From Tubiluchus corallicola (lineage: Eukaryota > Priapulida > Priapulimorpha > Priapulimorphida > Tubiluchidae), in NCBI GenBank assembly GCA_030141605.1, contig JAQGDQ010000021.1:806001-870000 (forward strand): a DNA stretch of 64,000 nucleotides. Direction: 5' to 3'. Of this stretch, positions 32,607-46,819 are shown one piece after another (position 1 is the stretch's first letter; every line of letters begins with the position of its first letter). The position numbers and the translations under genes were made by a program. The notes under the pieces are model-generated. The model had not been told where the DNA came from. It did not search any database and saw nothing but the letters and a program-made list of their open reading frames with translations.

Positions 32607-33340
32607 TGCTAGCTTTGTGAACAAACCATACCAATCAACTTACAAAAGCATTGCTGCACATGTGGCAAAAACAGAAGACAAGACATCACAGTTTTCATAA
32701 GGAGATGTAAGAACACATGTATACAAATTACATACACCTTTAAAACTAAAGTGGTTTCCTGCAGGTCTCTGTTATAGGTCCAGGTCCACAAACTAGTTTC
32801 CTTTTCAAATATCTCAATACCATCTAACTAGCACGAAAACACGTTGCATAAAAAGAATACCCTACTTTGTGTCTGTCATAAACTCAAAGGAACTATTCAG
32901 TCATTATCAAAGTCAAAGTAAACGTATAACAAACTCGCTTCTGATCATAGTAATTGAAGACTACAAAGCATACAATCTTCAGTACATCATATTCACAGAA
33001 GAGTGCATTTATTTAGATGTATCATGCAAGTGCGTCACTGGCTCTGACACAGCATGGTTTTGCTTCTCCCGCTCTGTGCAGTCTTTGGAATCATCTTTCG
33101 TTTCTATACACGTACGTTCTGTCACTTTCATCGAGTGAAGCTAGAACACAACGGATTTGCACTTTGTCGTCACGGGGATCTGCTGCGGCGAACAACACAG
33201 CTCAGCAGCTCTGAAGTCGATACCTAACAGCAGCGGCAGCACCTGTAGCACTCCCAATTAATTACACCTGTACACTTGGTCATCGTCATCTCATTGTAGT
33301 GCCGTCGTCGGATCGATGCAATAATACTGAGTCCGACAGT
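32607..33340 (-). promoter_or_regulatory. Likely 5' UTR, first non-coding exon and promoter area of DGK
   Basis: An acceptor-like ctgtttttgccacatgtgcag (exon edge at 32653) lies 47 bases before the start codon. A donor-like gaacgtacgtgt is near 33110, and a more GC-rich island with several CpGs lies at about 33150-33340. A spliced leader exon from that island is therefore plausible. Between 32653 and the start is a three-codon upstream ORF (ATGCTTTTGTAA). All of this is inference. Confidence 0.35.
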
Positions 33341-35586
33341 GCAGTAAACGGCGCTAGGTATTGGAGTTAAGGAGAATAGCTCGTTCATAAGTTATTAATA
33401 TTGGTGCACACGTGTAATGGATCTCACTCATTCATGAGGGCTCACTAGAAACAAGTTCATTACGGCGCACGCACTCAGTGCAGCTCGATCATATCGACCA
33501 AGAGAGCAAAGCTCATAATTAAAAACTCCTCCATCGACCAGGTAAAGCAAATTTACAAAAAGCTAAATGTAGAAACGAAGTATTCTAAGTTTTTCGAGTA
33601 ACTGACATTAATGAAACAGTGAAGTCACTAAAAATGAAAAGAAAGATGCATCAATTTCAGCGCATTACCCAGCAATGATGGCAACATACAGAAGAAAACA
33701 TGAAATTAGTTTACACAGGACGACAAAGGCGCTAAGTAATAACAGTGACCAGTTTTCAGCTCTATCAGATCAACTATCACGATAATTGGTTAGAAATGAC
33801 AAACAAACTTTAACGAAAGCAAGATATCTTCAACAGGCAGTTTACAAAAACTCACCAATCTATTCTCAAATGAGATCATTGAGATGTAAAACTCACTTTA
33901 GTCAATGGCACTAGAACTATCTGAAGGTAATTAAACGTTTGCGAAACTATTCCCATTCAAACAAAGCCAAAGCGTTACACTACGAAAACCGTGTACAATA
34001 ATTACGCGAACAGAAATTCCTAAGTACCATAGACACATTTGGGAGTCAATCCAATTTACGACTCTTGACAGACTCGAGTATAATCAAAGAGTTGATTATC
34101 AATGTAGTTTTCCCGTAACATGTTCGTTCTAAGGTTGCACGAATGATAAAAAAATACACAGAGATATTTCAGATTTTCATTCAATTTCAGAGACTTAACA
34201 CCAGAAAGCCGCAAGCAACCCGCAAAAAAGCTACACAGAGCTGCGAAAAAGGGATTTGGCGCAGTTAACCAAAGACTTTTCAAGCCTTATGTGTGGATTT
34301 AAATGTTCTTCCTAAAGATGAGTTAGATGTAACCCATGCCTGACTAATAACTCTCCTATGCCAATCTGTCCTGCCCTAGGTAGTGGGGAGCATTCTCTAT
34401 CAGAAAGCAAATCCAGGTAAAATAGAATTTGGAAAGTAGGTTTGTTTTTCGGTTGCCTGAATTTCAGGGAACACATTCCACAATACAATATACTATATAC
34501 AGATCTGTCATTCAGTGTTTTCACTGCTTTAAGTCTACAGCCGATCGACTTGAAAAGAAAGAAGAGCACTGCTATGATACATGTGACCTACATCTGAAAG
34601 ATTGCAGGTCTCCCAACACAAGATGAGATCGAACAGCATAATATGGATTTTCTGATCATTTCCATCAGGTCATGCGCAACTTAAAAGTCATCTCATCCCA
34701 CTTTAGGAAAAATACTACGCTGCAGAAAAATACAGCAATTTATTTAGTTACACAGCTCACTTTACCGACAATTGTATTATATTCTTTATGGCGCAGAGTA
34801 ATTCAGCAAGGGCAACTGTGCCTAAATTCTATTCTCACAAAAGCAATTATAGAAAACGAAAGAATAGAGACACAATTGCTATTTTAATAGAAGTCAATTC
34901 GATTACAGAATCGAAAACAATTCGATTGACTGTCGCCACCATTGTTTTTTTAATACATCAAGCTACGACATATCCAGAATATTACCAGTTGTTATTACCA
35001 GCAAATAGCTCAAGAAATACACGCCAACCCTAAACTTGCTATTATATGCAACGACATTTTCATATTAAAACTTAGATCATTCTTTTCAAAGTGTTGCAGA
35101 ACTACACAAAGTCCACTAAACGTTTTGCTAAGTGACTGTATGCGTAACCGTATTATAAGTTGTTTTGTAGGCTCCCTTTTCAGTCAAGTACACCTTGATA
35201 AACAACGTCCGTTTTGGGAACGTTTCTATAAATGTATTAATTCAACAGGTATTTGGATTTTTAAATTAGGTATCAGTCACAGAACAGCGCTTATGGGCTG
35301 AAGTACATATTGTATCTATTCTACAGGTTTTGTATATTTCAATTAATTTAATGAACAACTCGTATTAGTGAATAAAGTATATGATCTGATGTACTATCGA
35401 AATAATATTTGTGTACGTGCTCAATTGTATATATCAGAGTTTCATTTTCCCTGCATTGTACATAGTAAAAGTACTGTGATATATATGTGCATATATCATA
35501 CATATAAGTCATTGACAATAGTTTACCCATTGCTGGAAGATACTGGCGCTTCACAGCCAAATCAAAGTGATTAAATTCGGGGGTGA

Positions 35587-35919
35587 AGATCCGAATTAAG
35601 CCGAGCTTGGGCATTATATTCTGTCGTAAATTTCTGCACACTCACAGATATCACATCATATTTCAATCGCATAAGCCACACGCGCAGTATAAATTATTGG
35701 GATCACCGATATTACTCAAACAATTTGCGTCACGGCGCAGTTTTCATAAACCCTGAAAATTGTCAGTTTCTCGGCCGCCTGCTGAATCCGGACGACCGGA
35801 AGATGTTAATGCAGCCATACAAACACAAGCTCTACGTGACAAATGATAGTGCTTTACCCTATCCCGTAGTAAATTCTACACAAGTGTTCTCATTACTTAC
35901 GCTTCAATTTCTGTGATTT
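35587..35919 (+). other. Coding-like open stretch of unknown nature
   Basis: A frame without ATG near its start stays open for about 109 codons up to TGA at 35917-35919. The middle (FINPENCQFLGRLLNPDDRK, then YKHKLYVTNDSALPYPVVN) uses GC-rich third positions unlike the surrounding AT-rich DNA. No start with flanking splice signals is obvious. It may be an exon, a decayed gene fragment or chance; I do not recognise it. Confidence 0.2.
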
Positions 35920-38900
35920 CACGATAAGTGAAATAGAGGTTGATTTCACACAGAGGGAGCTAAAGGAAAGCTTCAAGAGAGCTTAATAATAGTTTAACGT
36001 ATTTTTGCTAATTATTAAGCTGGGTGGCGTCACACAGCACAGGAAGTTCATGAGCTCTTAATAGCTGTTTCAACATGTTACATAATACCAGTCTCGCAAA
36101 AACTTTTGAAAAGACAACCCGGCATTGTTAGCGAAAGTAGTTTCTAACGTTTTCTTCATGAAGATAAGCGATGATGAAACAATCAGCAATAGTGACATAA
36201 TGCCACTGATTCGATTAAAAGGGTTTGAGAATTTGACCCTTTCACGAACGTGCTTTATCCAAACTGGCAGGCCGCATGAGGCGAATTGTTAATCCCAAAT
36301 CCTCGGTTATTATTTTCAAGTAAATAACTAGTAGGAAAGTGCGTAACACTTGTATTATGTTTGAATATAGGCTATGATGCATGATTATCATAAACACGAA
36401 GGGATGCCAAAACGAGCTTTTTGTCATAAACGAGTATTCAGAAAGTCTATAACCATATATATCTGAACAGCAACACGTTCACTTCCGTTCCTAAATCAGG
36501 AATACGTAAATACGACCACATTTGTTTTTTCCAAACGTTATGTGCAAATTTATACTCCAAATTAATTTAAGATCTAGACATTTAAGTTATTAATTATACA
36601 TGTACACCAGAACTTTAAAAAGCATATCATTTACGTGTTACATACACTGTATTCCGCAACGTTCTGCCGCAGCAACTGGGCAGTTAAGTTCTGAACTGGT
36701 TAGTTAATAAATGAAAATAGTGACATAACTTTAAAAAAGTCACAGAAAAAGTGACATCACTTTTCTTATTTTTCTCCCATCCGGCGTCTGCATCAAAGTG
36801 CAAATTGCTTTCGGCAATGCGGGACATCTCGTAGACCCGGAACAGACGATGACGTTAGTCATCGCTCTGTACGGGTGGCTAAGCCGAAGATTCTTTCGGC
36901 AAAATGCCATTCATAGACTCAGTGGGATAAGCTATACGAGCTTCAAATGTCAGCTAAGATGAGAATATATAAACTTGTTTATTATCTTCTATGATTACTA
37001 ATCAGTATAGGCCTGGCCTAATAATTATTACTGTGCGTATCCTTGGTATCGTATGGCGTTAACTAAAATAACTGTACTGATATGCATAAGCGCATTTTGC
37101 GTGAAGAATTCTAAAAATTCAATGAAAGCGCATAAAGTCAATGATTTTTCTTCATTTCACTGAGGCCAGTATTAGAAACTTCAGCATTTCCTTTCATTTT
37201 ATGCCTTTAACTTGTAGAAGGCGAAACTAATCATCCATGTAATTCAATAATACAAAATGAGTTCTTTCAAGTCTTACAAGCGCTGAAGTTTTCATGGCGT
37301 CTAGGAACGCCCGTGAACCCATCTGAGCCTTTTCAAACCAAACGTCCTTCAGTTGTTTTGTTACCGTCTAAAAGCAGGAAAATTTATCGCAGTTGCTAAA
37401 TTACTAACAAGGGCATCTAACCCCTAACAATGAATCAACTGAAGACTGTTTAAAGATTCAAATGCACCAAAGAACCTTCAGAAACGTCAGACGCAAGAGA
37501 ACATCAGGTGAGTGACTTGGTCACGAAGCGAAAGCGAAAATGCAATAGCCGCTTTTAAAAAGTAGCAGTGATGGTGTACGAACTAGATGGAACATCGCTC
37601 CGTATATTGGTAATTTAGACGCATTTTCAAATCCCAAACTATGCATAACAGATATCTGACTACTCATAATACAAGCGCAGCCCAGCAAAACAGTAATTTT
37701 ATTAAAGATGTTCTTTTGGGAATCCGGATTCTGACAGTCCGGAATTAAACTTGGTTTCGATATAAAAGTTAAAATAAATCCCAATACTGAAACTCCCAGT
37801 GGAAGCAACATTGGTCAGTTTCTCTAAATGATCCTCCCATTTTTTCAGATTTTTACAGTTACCAAAACAAAATGATGTTTATTTAAAGAATGTACACATT
37901 GCTAGAAAACAGTACATGTTAACAGACGAGGTGAACTTAATTTTTAAACTAAATGATTAAATTACAATAAAAACGTAGACATAAAATGTAAAAACATCCG
38001 GTTTACTGGATGTAGCTGACAAAATTATGCCAATTTTAGGTTTATCATAGCTGAAGTCGCGAGGTCATTTACAGGATATTGAGTAAACAACATCATTGGG
38101 ACAAACACGACTTACACTGGCTTCATATATCATGTAAATCAGTTCTTGCTCCCTTCGTGACTTTACTAGCTTTGGGGGTCTAAAGTAATTACATAAAACA
38201 CTACAACTAATCAGTTTAGCAGGCTTGTAATCACAATAATTTAGCCAATACGCGATTAAGCAACAACCGATGTTATACTACTATACAGCTGTGAAGCAAG
38301 CAGCTATAATGGGTCTTGTTATTAAGTAGCTTGATCAAGTCGCAGAGACTGCAGAAGTCATGTCCTCTCTGTCGTCGATAGTTTGACCAATATCTATCGT
38401 TTGACGATTTCTGCTTAATCAACTAATAACAGTATGTCGCTTAATAAATATATGCTAGCTTATCCCTAGGGCTCGCTACTGGAAAGCAATGTGCAACAGT
38501 CACATTTCAAGACGACAGTCCCCAAGGGACTCCCAAAGGAGCACAAGCTTCCTGCATATATAGTGTTATCACAGCGGCTATGTCGTAGATGCATCCAGCA
38601 AGTGAAGCTTATTTCACTGAGCGCAGACGAGACACCAGCTGCTACCTTTAAACTCTACTGAGTAAGTACTTCAAAATAATTACCTAAAGGACAAATGCGA
38701 TAAACGACCAGGATAATCTGACAAAATGTACTTTCGGCCGATTTTCACAATTCAAGCAATGTTAGAAATAACAATAAAGGTTTCAAGTGTTCACTCAAGG
38801 TAGCACAGCATATGATGCACATGCCATTAGCCAATAAAAGATTTAGCAAATCTTATATTAGAAAAACATACGGAAAGAATAGTTTTATGATACAAGAAAA

Positions 38901-39887
38901 ATAATAAAGAATTCATACAGAAAAAACACAAGTTGAAGCCTTTCTAAAAGAAGCTGAATTTTAGTTATGACTACTCTGTAATAGTGATGCAGCGGCTAAC
39001 AGTATAAGAAAGCAGGCATCGCTTGGTCAGAAAAATCTGGACAACAACAAGAGAGACATCCAACAAACTGTACTAGGTTTGAGAATTCATAAAAGTCTAT
39101 GCTGTTAATGTAGGAGAGGGTAGCAAATGAATACAATTTGTGTAGGGCGTCGTTTGCCGCACTAGCCCTTATACCGCATTTGCGTTGCTACGCATGTTCT
39201 GATTTCACGTAGAACCAGTGCGGTATATGGGCAGCCCAAATACCAAATTCGCTCACTCTAACATTTTCTCAAATTTTTTCATATTTTTTGTAGCATTTTG
39301 AAGTTTGGTCCTTTATTTAACTGGGGTACGATTTGTCTAATTGCAAAAGATTGTAATAATTTGTTTATGTATTAATTACTATGAAGGTATATGTAAATGG
39401 ATTAAATTTGGTAAGACACCTAATTTAATTTTCAAATTTCAAAAAGTGTTAAGTAAAAATCCCAATGTTTATTAAGCTTGGTTTAGTATCGCTTTGTACG
39501 AAATTCAAGGGCCATTTACATCCTTTTTAGTTTATTGTATTACTAGTAGTAATATATCTATTTGGGTTTTTCAGGGCAATGTTTACCATAATCGAGTAAA
39601 TACATTCGTGAAGTGAAAAAAGGGGGCTTTTTAAAAATAAGTTGTTTCTGTTATAACTGTAGGCCAGAACTATTTTATTGTCTAATATTATTGTTATTTA
39701 CTTTGTTCTTATTTCTTTGCAATAATTTATATTTATTTTTATTTTGTAACATATTCTATGAAAGTGCATTGCTAATTTAGTCAAATTGTTGGCACTAGAA
39801 TGGGTTATTGCTAATAATATTTTATTTTATCGAATGTATAATTTATATCTAATTAATTATTTAACTTGTTCTTGTTTCTTGTTGCTG

Positions 39888-39915
39888 TTATTATTATTAT
39901 TATTATTATTATTAA
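39888..39915. repeat. (ATT)n microsatellite
   Basis: About nine uninterrupted ATT units. Confidence 0.95.
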
Positions 39916-40639
39916 ATAAACATGGAGAACGGACGCTGTCATTAAAGTAAACTCGGCTCAATTTCTGACAAATTCTGGGGCGGTATTTGGCAGCCCGTAT
40001 GCATTTTTAGGTAGTGCCAATTATTATCGTGGTACGTAGTTAATGGCACAATTCAATACATTACTATAAATCATTCATTACCCACAGACTGTCATCCGAG
40101 CGATTGGACATTGCATACGTTTATCAATTAGTAATGTAGCATCGAGTAACTAATTAACTACTGCTACGAGCAACATGATATCAAGAACACTCTCAAACTC
40201 AAACTGCAACCTCTGCTTCATATATGGAGCAAAATCCGAATATTCAGAGGACGTCTTTTTTACACTTCATGCGCCAACTTTATACATACGCTGTCATATG
40301 ACTCATATCGTCACTAAAATAATTTTGGAAGTACACGCGCAGTTTTGTAAAAGATTCAGCACAAGTTTTTAGTCGGCATGGCGAATGTGTCAACTTGCGC
40401 CATGTTGACGAAACCAACCAAAGTGAATCTCGCAAAGTGAGTTTTACAGCTTTTGTTACTTCTGCGTTAGATTAGTCGGTACTTTTATGGCCACCGTTAC
40501 TCAGACAATATGTTTATACGATATCCATGGGGAGTTTTGGGACTACATTACATATATTACACTACATTACATTACAAATGAAAGCTAGGTTTAACAGAAT
40601 GTGAGTAGTAAATCGTGTAAAGTAGTAACAAGCTAACAA

Positions 40640-41075
40640 TTTACACCATAAGGCATATAAAGCATAAAGTTAATGTATACCACCAATCAACCGCTGTATA
40701 GAAATTTTCAAGCACGGTGCTTGAAAATTACGACGCAACTGGTGCACTATGTGACATTTCGTATAAGCGCATCGTTGCCCTCAGCTAATTCAAGCTTGCG
40801 TACCTTACCTACTGTTCACGCAAAAATATCACAACATCAGCTGTTTTGTTTTTGTAAAAAATTATTATACTTTTTGACGGAAATTGACAGTGCACTACTT
40901 TTCTTCTGCTCATGAACGACTCATTGGTGGAAGAATAGGAATTTAAAATGGGAACGCCCAAGTGTGAAATGATCGTGACTTTAGTACCATTTTCTCCAAA
41001 CATTGAAATAAGCCTAATTTCCAAGAAGGCTAGGTGTTTTCTTTAACAATTGCCGTGCCGGCGCTTATAAAATTA
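40640..41075 (+). repeat. Dispersed repeat family B, copy 1
   Basis: It matches the copy at about 57135-57545 in the same orientation. Shared blocks include aaagcataaagtt, aacgcccaag versus agcgcccaag followed by gaaatgatcgtgac, and tctccaaacattgaa followed by agcctaa. No coding sense is seen. Confidence 0.75.
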
Positions 41076-41609
41076 TAACTATAGACCAAGGACTACTATA
41101 CACAATTGTATGGTATTGTATATCCTTGCTATAGACAATTATTTTCTTTGAAAAGTTAGGCAGCCCATGCAGGTTACATATATGATAGGTGTTTCCTGTT
41201 CTGTGTATTTTTACTTTTGTATTTTATAAAGGCGTATTTTCACCTGAATAAATGTAATCACATCAATTTTGTTTTAATACGCAATGTGATGCAAGCATCG
41301 CCGATACGCGTGAAGGTCTACTACATACAAAAAAGCATTCTTATTTCGTGTAGCGTTATTTCACCATTTACTTATAAGCGATTGATAATGAGATTTTAAT
41401 CCAAGTGCTAAAATGAAAAATATAGTAGAAACATTACACACAAGCAGCAAAGCTAGCCATAAATTGAATGTTTCGTATGTTACTTATAGGAAATAAGATT
41501 TTCGGAAATTTTCTCATACCGTTAAGGAAAAATAGAATGATTTTTCATATCGTACGCCATTTTTTGAAGTACGGCCTCTGACAATTGGGTAACAGGTTAA
41601 AAACGTAAT

Positions 41610-41915
41610 CAACGGTTGGAGAACATAGACAGTAATGACGTCACAACGGAACGCAATTTTCTACAGCACAAATATCCCATTATCGTGTCACAAGTATTTG
41701 CAAAAGTGAAAATTGGACTACAGTGCCACGGTACAACATTCAATGTGATATGTGCACTATGCAGAAACTCGACAAGTTTTAAATGTAAAAATTTAAGTTA
41801 TAAATTTACCACAGTGATTGATTGCCTATGAGCTCTCGAACATGTGCTCTACATCACAACTGAAAAACATCTGAACTGAGAGGTACAGCACCTGTTTTTT
41901 GTGCAATCGGGGATG
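41610..41915 (-). repeat. Dispersed repeat family A, inverted partial copy
   Basis: This copy is the reverse complement of part of the copy at 50400-50600. Shared blocks on this strand include acatcacaactga, ggtacagcacctgtttttt, acaacattc and gatgcagg. It is diverged, with small indels. Confidence 0.7.
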
Positions 41916-42952
41916 CAGGCCCATTAACTAGAAAATGGCAGATGTAATAGCGAAGAATTGTTAACACGAAGGCAAAATTAGGTTTCCGTGGCAAAAATTC
42001 TTTCACATAAGTCATTCTTGAAAAAACCTATATGTTCCCTTTTATAGGTTAAGATTGGTTTCAGTTTTTGTTTAAGATTGGGTCCGGTTTTTCCTTTAAG
42101 GGCAAAACGCATATGTAGGCCTTAGAAGTCATTCTTTTATATTATAAGGATTATTTAATGAAAACAATGTGTAACGTTGTGCCGCGGATAACATTTTGTA
42201 ATTTTATACCTTTGCACATATAGTATAACACTTGAAACAAATCCAGCAACTTTGCAAGATAATAATAGATGATAGAAAACTCGGTGCTTTTAAGCTTTGA
42301 AATTCAACGCGGATTAGAACTGCGATATCTAAAGGCCGTATAACAAGGTGCAAGCGACCTTTACTATAAGAAGCCATTATATAAGCCTCCTATGGGACTG
42401 ATGTAAGAATTCCCGTTTCAAACAAACAAGCAAGAAAATATCCAAGGATCACAAGGATATCGTGAATTTAACAAGTTGTGCAGGTAAAGAGATTGAGAAA
42501 CGTTTGAGCTGTGACACAACGTAGGCGTTCTGATGACTGAAGCCAGGACAACCTGTATTTACACAGCTTCCAGGGACAACATGTATTTGCCCAGCTTTAC
42601 ACGAACAGCTTGCTGTCATGCACTACTACACGACGCATAAATATTTAATGCAATTTGAACGTTGTGTGCGCGTCAAATAATGTAGAGGAATTATCCAAAC
42701 AAGATGTTCCAACAATTCCCATAAGGCCATAACTACAATAAACGTGATCGTCGTGAACGCGCCACGATGGGCTTCACTATTCATTGATTCGGAAACAATG
42801 AAATAAGACGTGACGTACGTACATAATTTTGTAGACATCAATGAAGAACTGTTGCCCACAGCTCATAGTAATGCATGATAGAAAACAAAGTGTGTGCAGA
42901 ATACTACCTACTTACCTGCCTGCCAACCCAATAAAACCCGCCCACCTTCATT

Positions 42953-43012
42953 ACATGTATATATACATATGCACCCATACATACATATACACATACACAT
43001 ACATACACATAC
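42953..43012. repeat. Imperfect TACATA/CACATA microsatellite
   Basis: About 60 bp of alternating ta/ca hexamers. Confidence 0.9.
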
Positions 43013-44585
43013 AAAAATATAAAAGTCAAGTAAAAATCTTACACAGGCTTACAGATACAGGTAGTTTTATTATTTAACCGTTATGACGAAAGCACGTTTT
43101 CGTAAAACTAATAATAAAATTCTGGGCGCTAATGGCTTTTATGACTGCATTTAAGAGAACATTGGTGATGCACTTGCTTATCATTCTGACGAAGAAAAAA
43201 CAAAATGTGGTTTTACGGCTCAAGCAGACTTGCATGCACTCTCTTTTACAAGTACTGCGCGGTTGTTTTATTACTTTGAATAAAACCGCGCTGTATAATT
43301 ATAATGTTCAATCATTTTCGTTATAATGCATAAATGAATGGTTTATTAATTCAAGTTATGCTTGTTGTCGGTATCCTGTCTGATATATATTAACCATACA
43401 GAACCTTTTTATTGATGAAATTATATAATGGCATCTCTTATAGTTAACCGGTGAAATCTAATTAGAAAAAGGCTTCCTAGATGTATAATGATTATTGCAT
43501 ACGTTCTTGCTATATTTCTGTTACATGTATGTAACTTTTTTAAACAATACATGCTTGCTTTTCCTTACATTTAATAATTATACATAGGACTTTTGCAAGT
43601 CAAATTCACAGTTTAATTTTATAGAGGTAAAACTTAGAAAAAAATTGTCCACATTCCGCAAAGTTTAATTTGCATGACAATTTTATCGTACCCCTAACAG
43701 AACTAGACAACAAAATACTTTTACTAAGCATAAAAAAGTAAATGTGGGCCGACAATAATATGCCGACAACATATTTGAGTCTTTAAGAATTTAAAAGTTT
43801 TCAACCCCCACAAATTATAACTTTTTTAAAATAAAATATTAATTAATAGATGCCGTCAGGCAACAAAAGAGGTATATATGCAAATTGTATCATACAATAT
43901 AAAAATGACGTCACGGTGCATAATAGTGACTGGGCGGACAGAAATGTTTTCATGGGTTTTTACGTCAATATTATTCTACCCCAATATACTCCCGAGTGCT
44001 CTATTTAGCGAAGACGTATCTTGTGCGACAGCGTGGATCATAATGGCGTTGCAACCGAGTCTCTTGTGCAGACCACGTATTTCTATTTTGCTGATCATTA
44101 ATATTTTGTATAGCCATTTCGTTAAGTAGAAATTAATAACAAGAAGTAACAATTCGTCTTTTATCCACACGTTATAATAATATTATAGGATCACACACGT
44201 CTAGCCATTAGCTAATTTCTTAGCATATTTTTATGCAGAGCGGTATTCAGCAAACTGGAAGACCGGCACTCAAACGGCAGGAACTATTTGATGCTTGTTG
44301 TGGTATTAACGATATACAATCCTCTAAAATAAGTATATAGAAGTCTATTTAAGTAGATATAAGTTTATGTATCATTACAACAACCAAAAGGTTGAATTAT
44401 AGCACAGTATAAAATTACAAAATGTAATTTTTAAAAGAATAAGCAAGGTAGAACATAAGCGACAAGCGCTATTACACTGTTACAAGATACACGAACGAAA
44501 TAAATTAAAATGAGTCTAAACTTACGCTTGGAAATTAAATAAACTATATGAGATAAAACTGTTCTTGAATCTCTCTGTTTCGCAT
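43013..44585. other. Intergenic, nothing recognised
   Basis: AT-rich sequence without a supported gene or element. Confidence 0.5.
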
Positions 44586-45140
44586 CTAGGTAAGGGGCAT
44601 TTCAGGTGGAAGGTAAATACTATACCTACGAGCATGGGTATCTGGCAATAGAGTGTGGACTAAATTATTAGGATTTTGAATTGACAAAAACAACATTTTG
44701 CAAAAATTTTCGCGGCGGTTAAATAAAGGCTGAAGAATAGCCAAAATTAGAGCATTTGCATTGTTTTCATTTGGAAAAATTATTTTCAATGAGCGCTTTT
44801 GAACTGTTTCTAACAAATCAGACGAGTGCCATGCCTGACAAGCGTATTCAACAACTGGCTTAATCAAGGTGCAGTACATCATATCACTAGACGATGTCCG
44901 AGCTCTTTTCATTAGTCGCAAAAGATAAATTATTTTATTCGCTTTAGCATAAATTAAATCTTTAACTATTTGTACGCCTAAAAGTTTAACCGAATCAACT
45001 CTTTTTACCATCATATTAGAGACGGTAATAAAAGGAATATCAGGAGGCTTAGTCATGAAAGTCACAATCATTTCATTGAATTTAGACAAAGTCCATAAAC
45101 GCATGTGTTTTAGACGCACGTCTAGAACGTACTGTGTAAA
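44586..45140 (-). pseudogene. 5'-truncated non-LTR retrotransposon reverse transcriptase relic
   Basis: An open frame of about 185 codons resembles the C-terminal (thumb) part of non-LTR reverse transcriptases. Visible are KFNEMIVTFMTKPPDIPFI, then VKLLGVQI, YAKANKIIYLLRLMKRA, LIKPVVEYACQAWHSS, VQKRSLKIIFPN and LFNRRENFCK, in the order familiar from CR1/Jockey-like elements. The catalytic FADD box and upstream domains are absent, and short in-frame deletions are apparent (after LLGVQIVKDL and between WHSS and LLETVQKR). It is a dead fragment whose 5' end abuts a family A repeat. Confidence 0.82.
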
Positions 45141-45144
45141 TAGC

Positions 45145-45940
45145 CCCATAACATTGCGTAAAGTTTGAAAAAAAATAACAGAGCATTCATAGCTCACTCT
45201 TCCCTAACTAAGTATAAGTATAAATTAATGTAGCTTGTCAATAAGTGTAATAAAGTGCTGTAGAAACGTATAGGTAGTACAATTTGTTAAGCAAGTATAT
45301 ATTTACAGCTATATACACACACGTACAAAGAGATTAAATTAACAGGCGTCGCCTCCAGAGCCTACATGGCGTCAAACTAACTAACTACTTGTGTACGTGA
45401 TGGGCTGACTTATATATGTGCGCTCCCGATATGATTCAATTCCGGAGGCGCCTCTTTGCATACGATTAAAAATAGCTGTTTTTGCCGAGTCAATGGTCCA
45501 TACTGGGAAGCTGAGTCAGTCACATTTTACAGTTGACGCGAACATTTTAAATTACTAAGAATTTTCTTTTCTATGTCTTTCAAGCAGGTAAGCATAATGC
45601 AAAGCATCATAACTTTGTGTGGAATGTTTTTAGGACATACTTTGAAATTACTTTTTCTTCCCGTTTAATAAGCAGCTACACGGTTTCACATTGCAGTCAG
45701 CAACAACATCAACATGACCGAAGACGCTGGTATCGTGTCCATCCATGCATTTAACCACTGATGACTTATTAAATAATAGTTTGCTAAAAATACATATGAC
45801 CAGACGACAGTATATGTTAGTGGCAACGCGTTCCAGTTTCCGTCTGAGAAACTGCAAAATGTACTCTTATTTATCTTGAACCACACGGTACTGAACAAAT
45901 TTAAATTCCACAATCTGCGGGGTAAATTTTAGTAGGCATT
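45145..45940 (+). repeat. Dispersed repeat family A, copy next to the RT relic
   Basis: The first block (gcgtaaagtttgaaaaa .. gagcattc) matches 50788 and 61137. After about 350 unrelated bases, acattttaaattactaag through aactttgtgtggaatg and ttcttcccgtttaa matches the copies at 50950 and 61300. A last block (gtactgaacaaatttaaattc) matches 49371. The RT fragment replaces the part that precedes these blocks in the other copies. Confidence 0.7.
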
Positions 45941-46819
45941 TAGTAGAGTCAACCAGTACTGTTACGCAGCGGGATTCAAAAGGGGAACTTTCAAAATTTG
46001 TATGAGCGTGGACTACTGCTCCTAAATTTTGCATTAGTGCCACGAGTGAGCAGTATGTATGCGTGTAATTGTTGCTCCTTACGCGTAAGCTCTTACTAAA
46101 TGCTTACGTAATCTAAACGCTCTTTGTACCCTATTGCTAGAGTTTTCCGAGAAAATTAGTTCTTATCATTCAAAACTTGCTGCTATTATTCTGCGTACCT
46201 TTTGCCTTTCCCAGGTACACAATGGCGTAATTAATTATCTTTTTCATGATACAGCTGCTGGTTTCTATTTCATCAGGATAACACAGCGGTTACTGAATGA
46301 GACCTATTCTAAGATTAAATATTTAATCAGTCCGGATTTAGTCTATATGCTCTCTAGCCTGATGAATGGATGTATGCGTTTTTTGTTTAGATATCTTATA
46401 TAAAAAATCACACTGAGCTAATTTCTGTATAGAACTTTATTATTATAGAATTACAAGAGAATTATTTTGAATAGATACGGCATGGTAACAAAAAAATCAT
46501 GGTTTAGATGTTCTAGTATAAACTCAATAAAGTTCATTCATTTTAGGGTGTCATATACATTTACTTCAAGAATGACAGCGCCGTCATTCGAACACGAGTA
46601 CAACTTGTCACATAGTCCCTCGCAGAAGCTATGTTAAATTTTTGATGTTAAATAAACTCATAGCTAGGAAGCAGTCTATCAATTAATTAAACGTGCCTAT
46701 ATTTGTGACTTGAAAATTTTGTGTGAAGTATTCTGTTTACACTCTATAGGTCAAGTTCCCTTCACAATGGACGCACACTACTAGTACAGGATACATAATA
46801 TGCCCATATGCCACATATC

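Larger units (their letters stand above)
33341..40639. other. Intergenic stretch, no established gene
   Basis: Seven kilobases with no exon I can assign. It contains a plus-strand open stretch at 35587-35919 (listed separately), a compact palindrome cgatgac-gt-tagtcatcg near 36850, and a small hairpin (cccttataccgca / tgcggtatatggg) at about 39170-39232. No mobile element termini were recognised. Confidence 0.45.
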
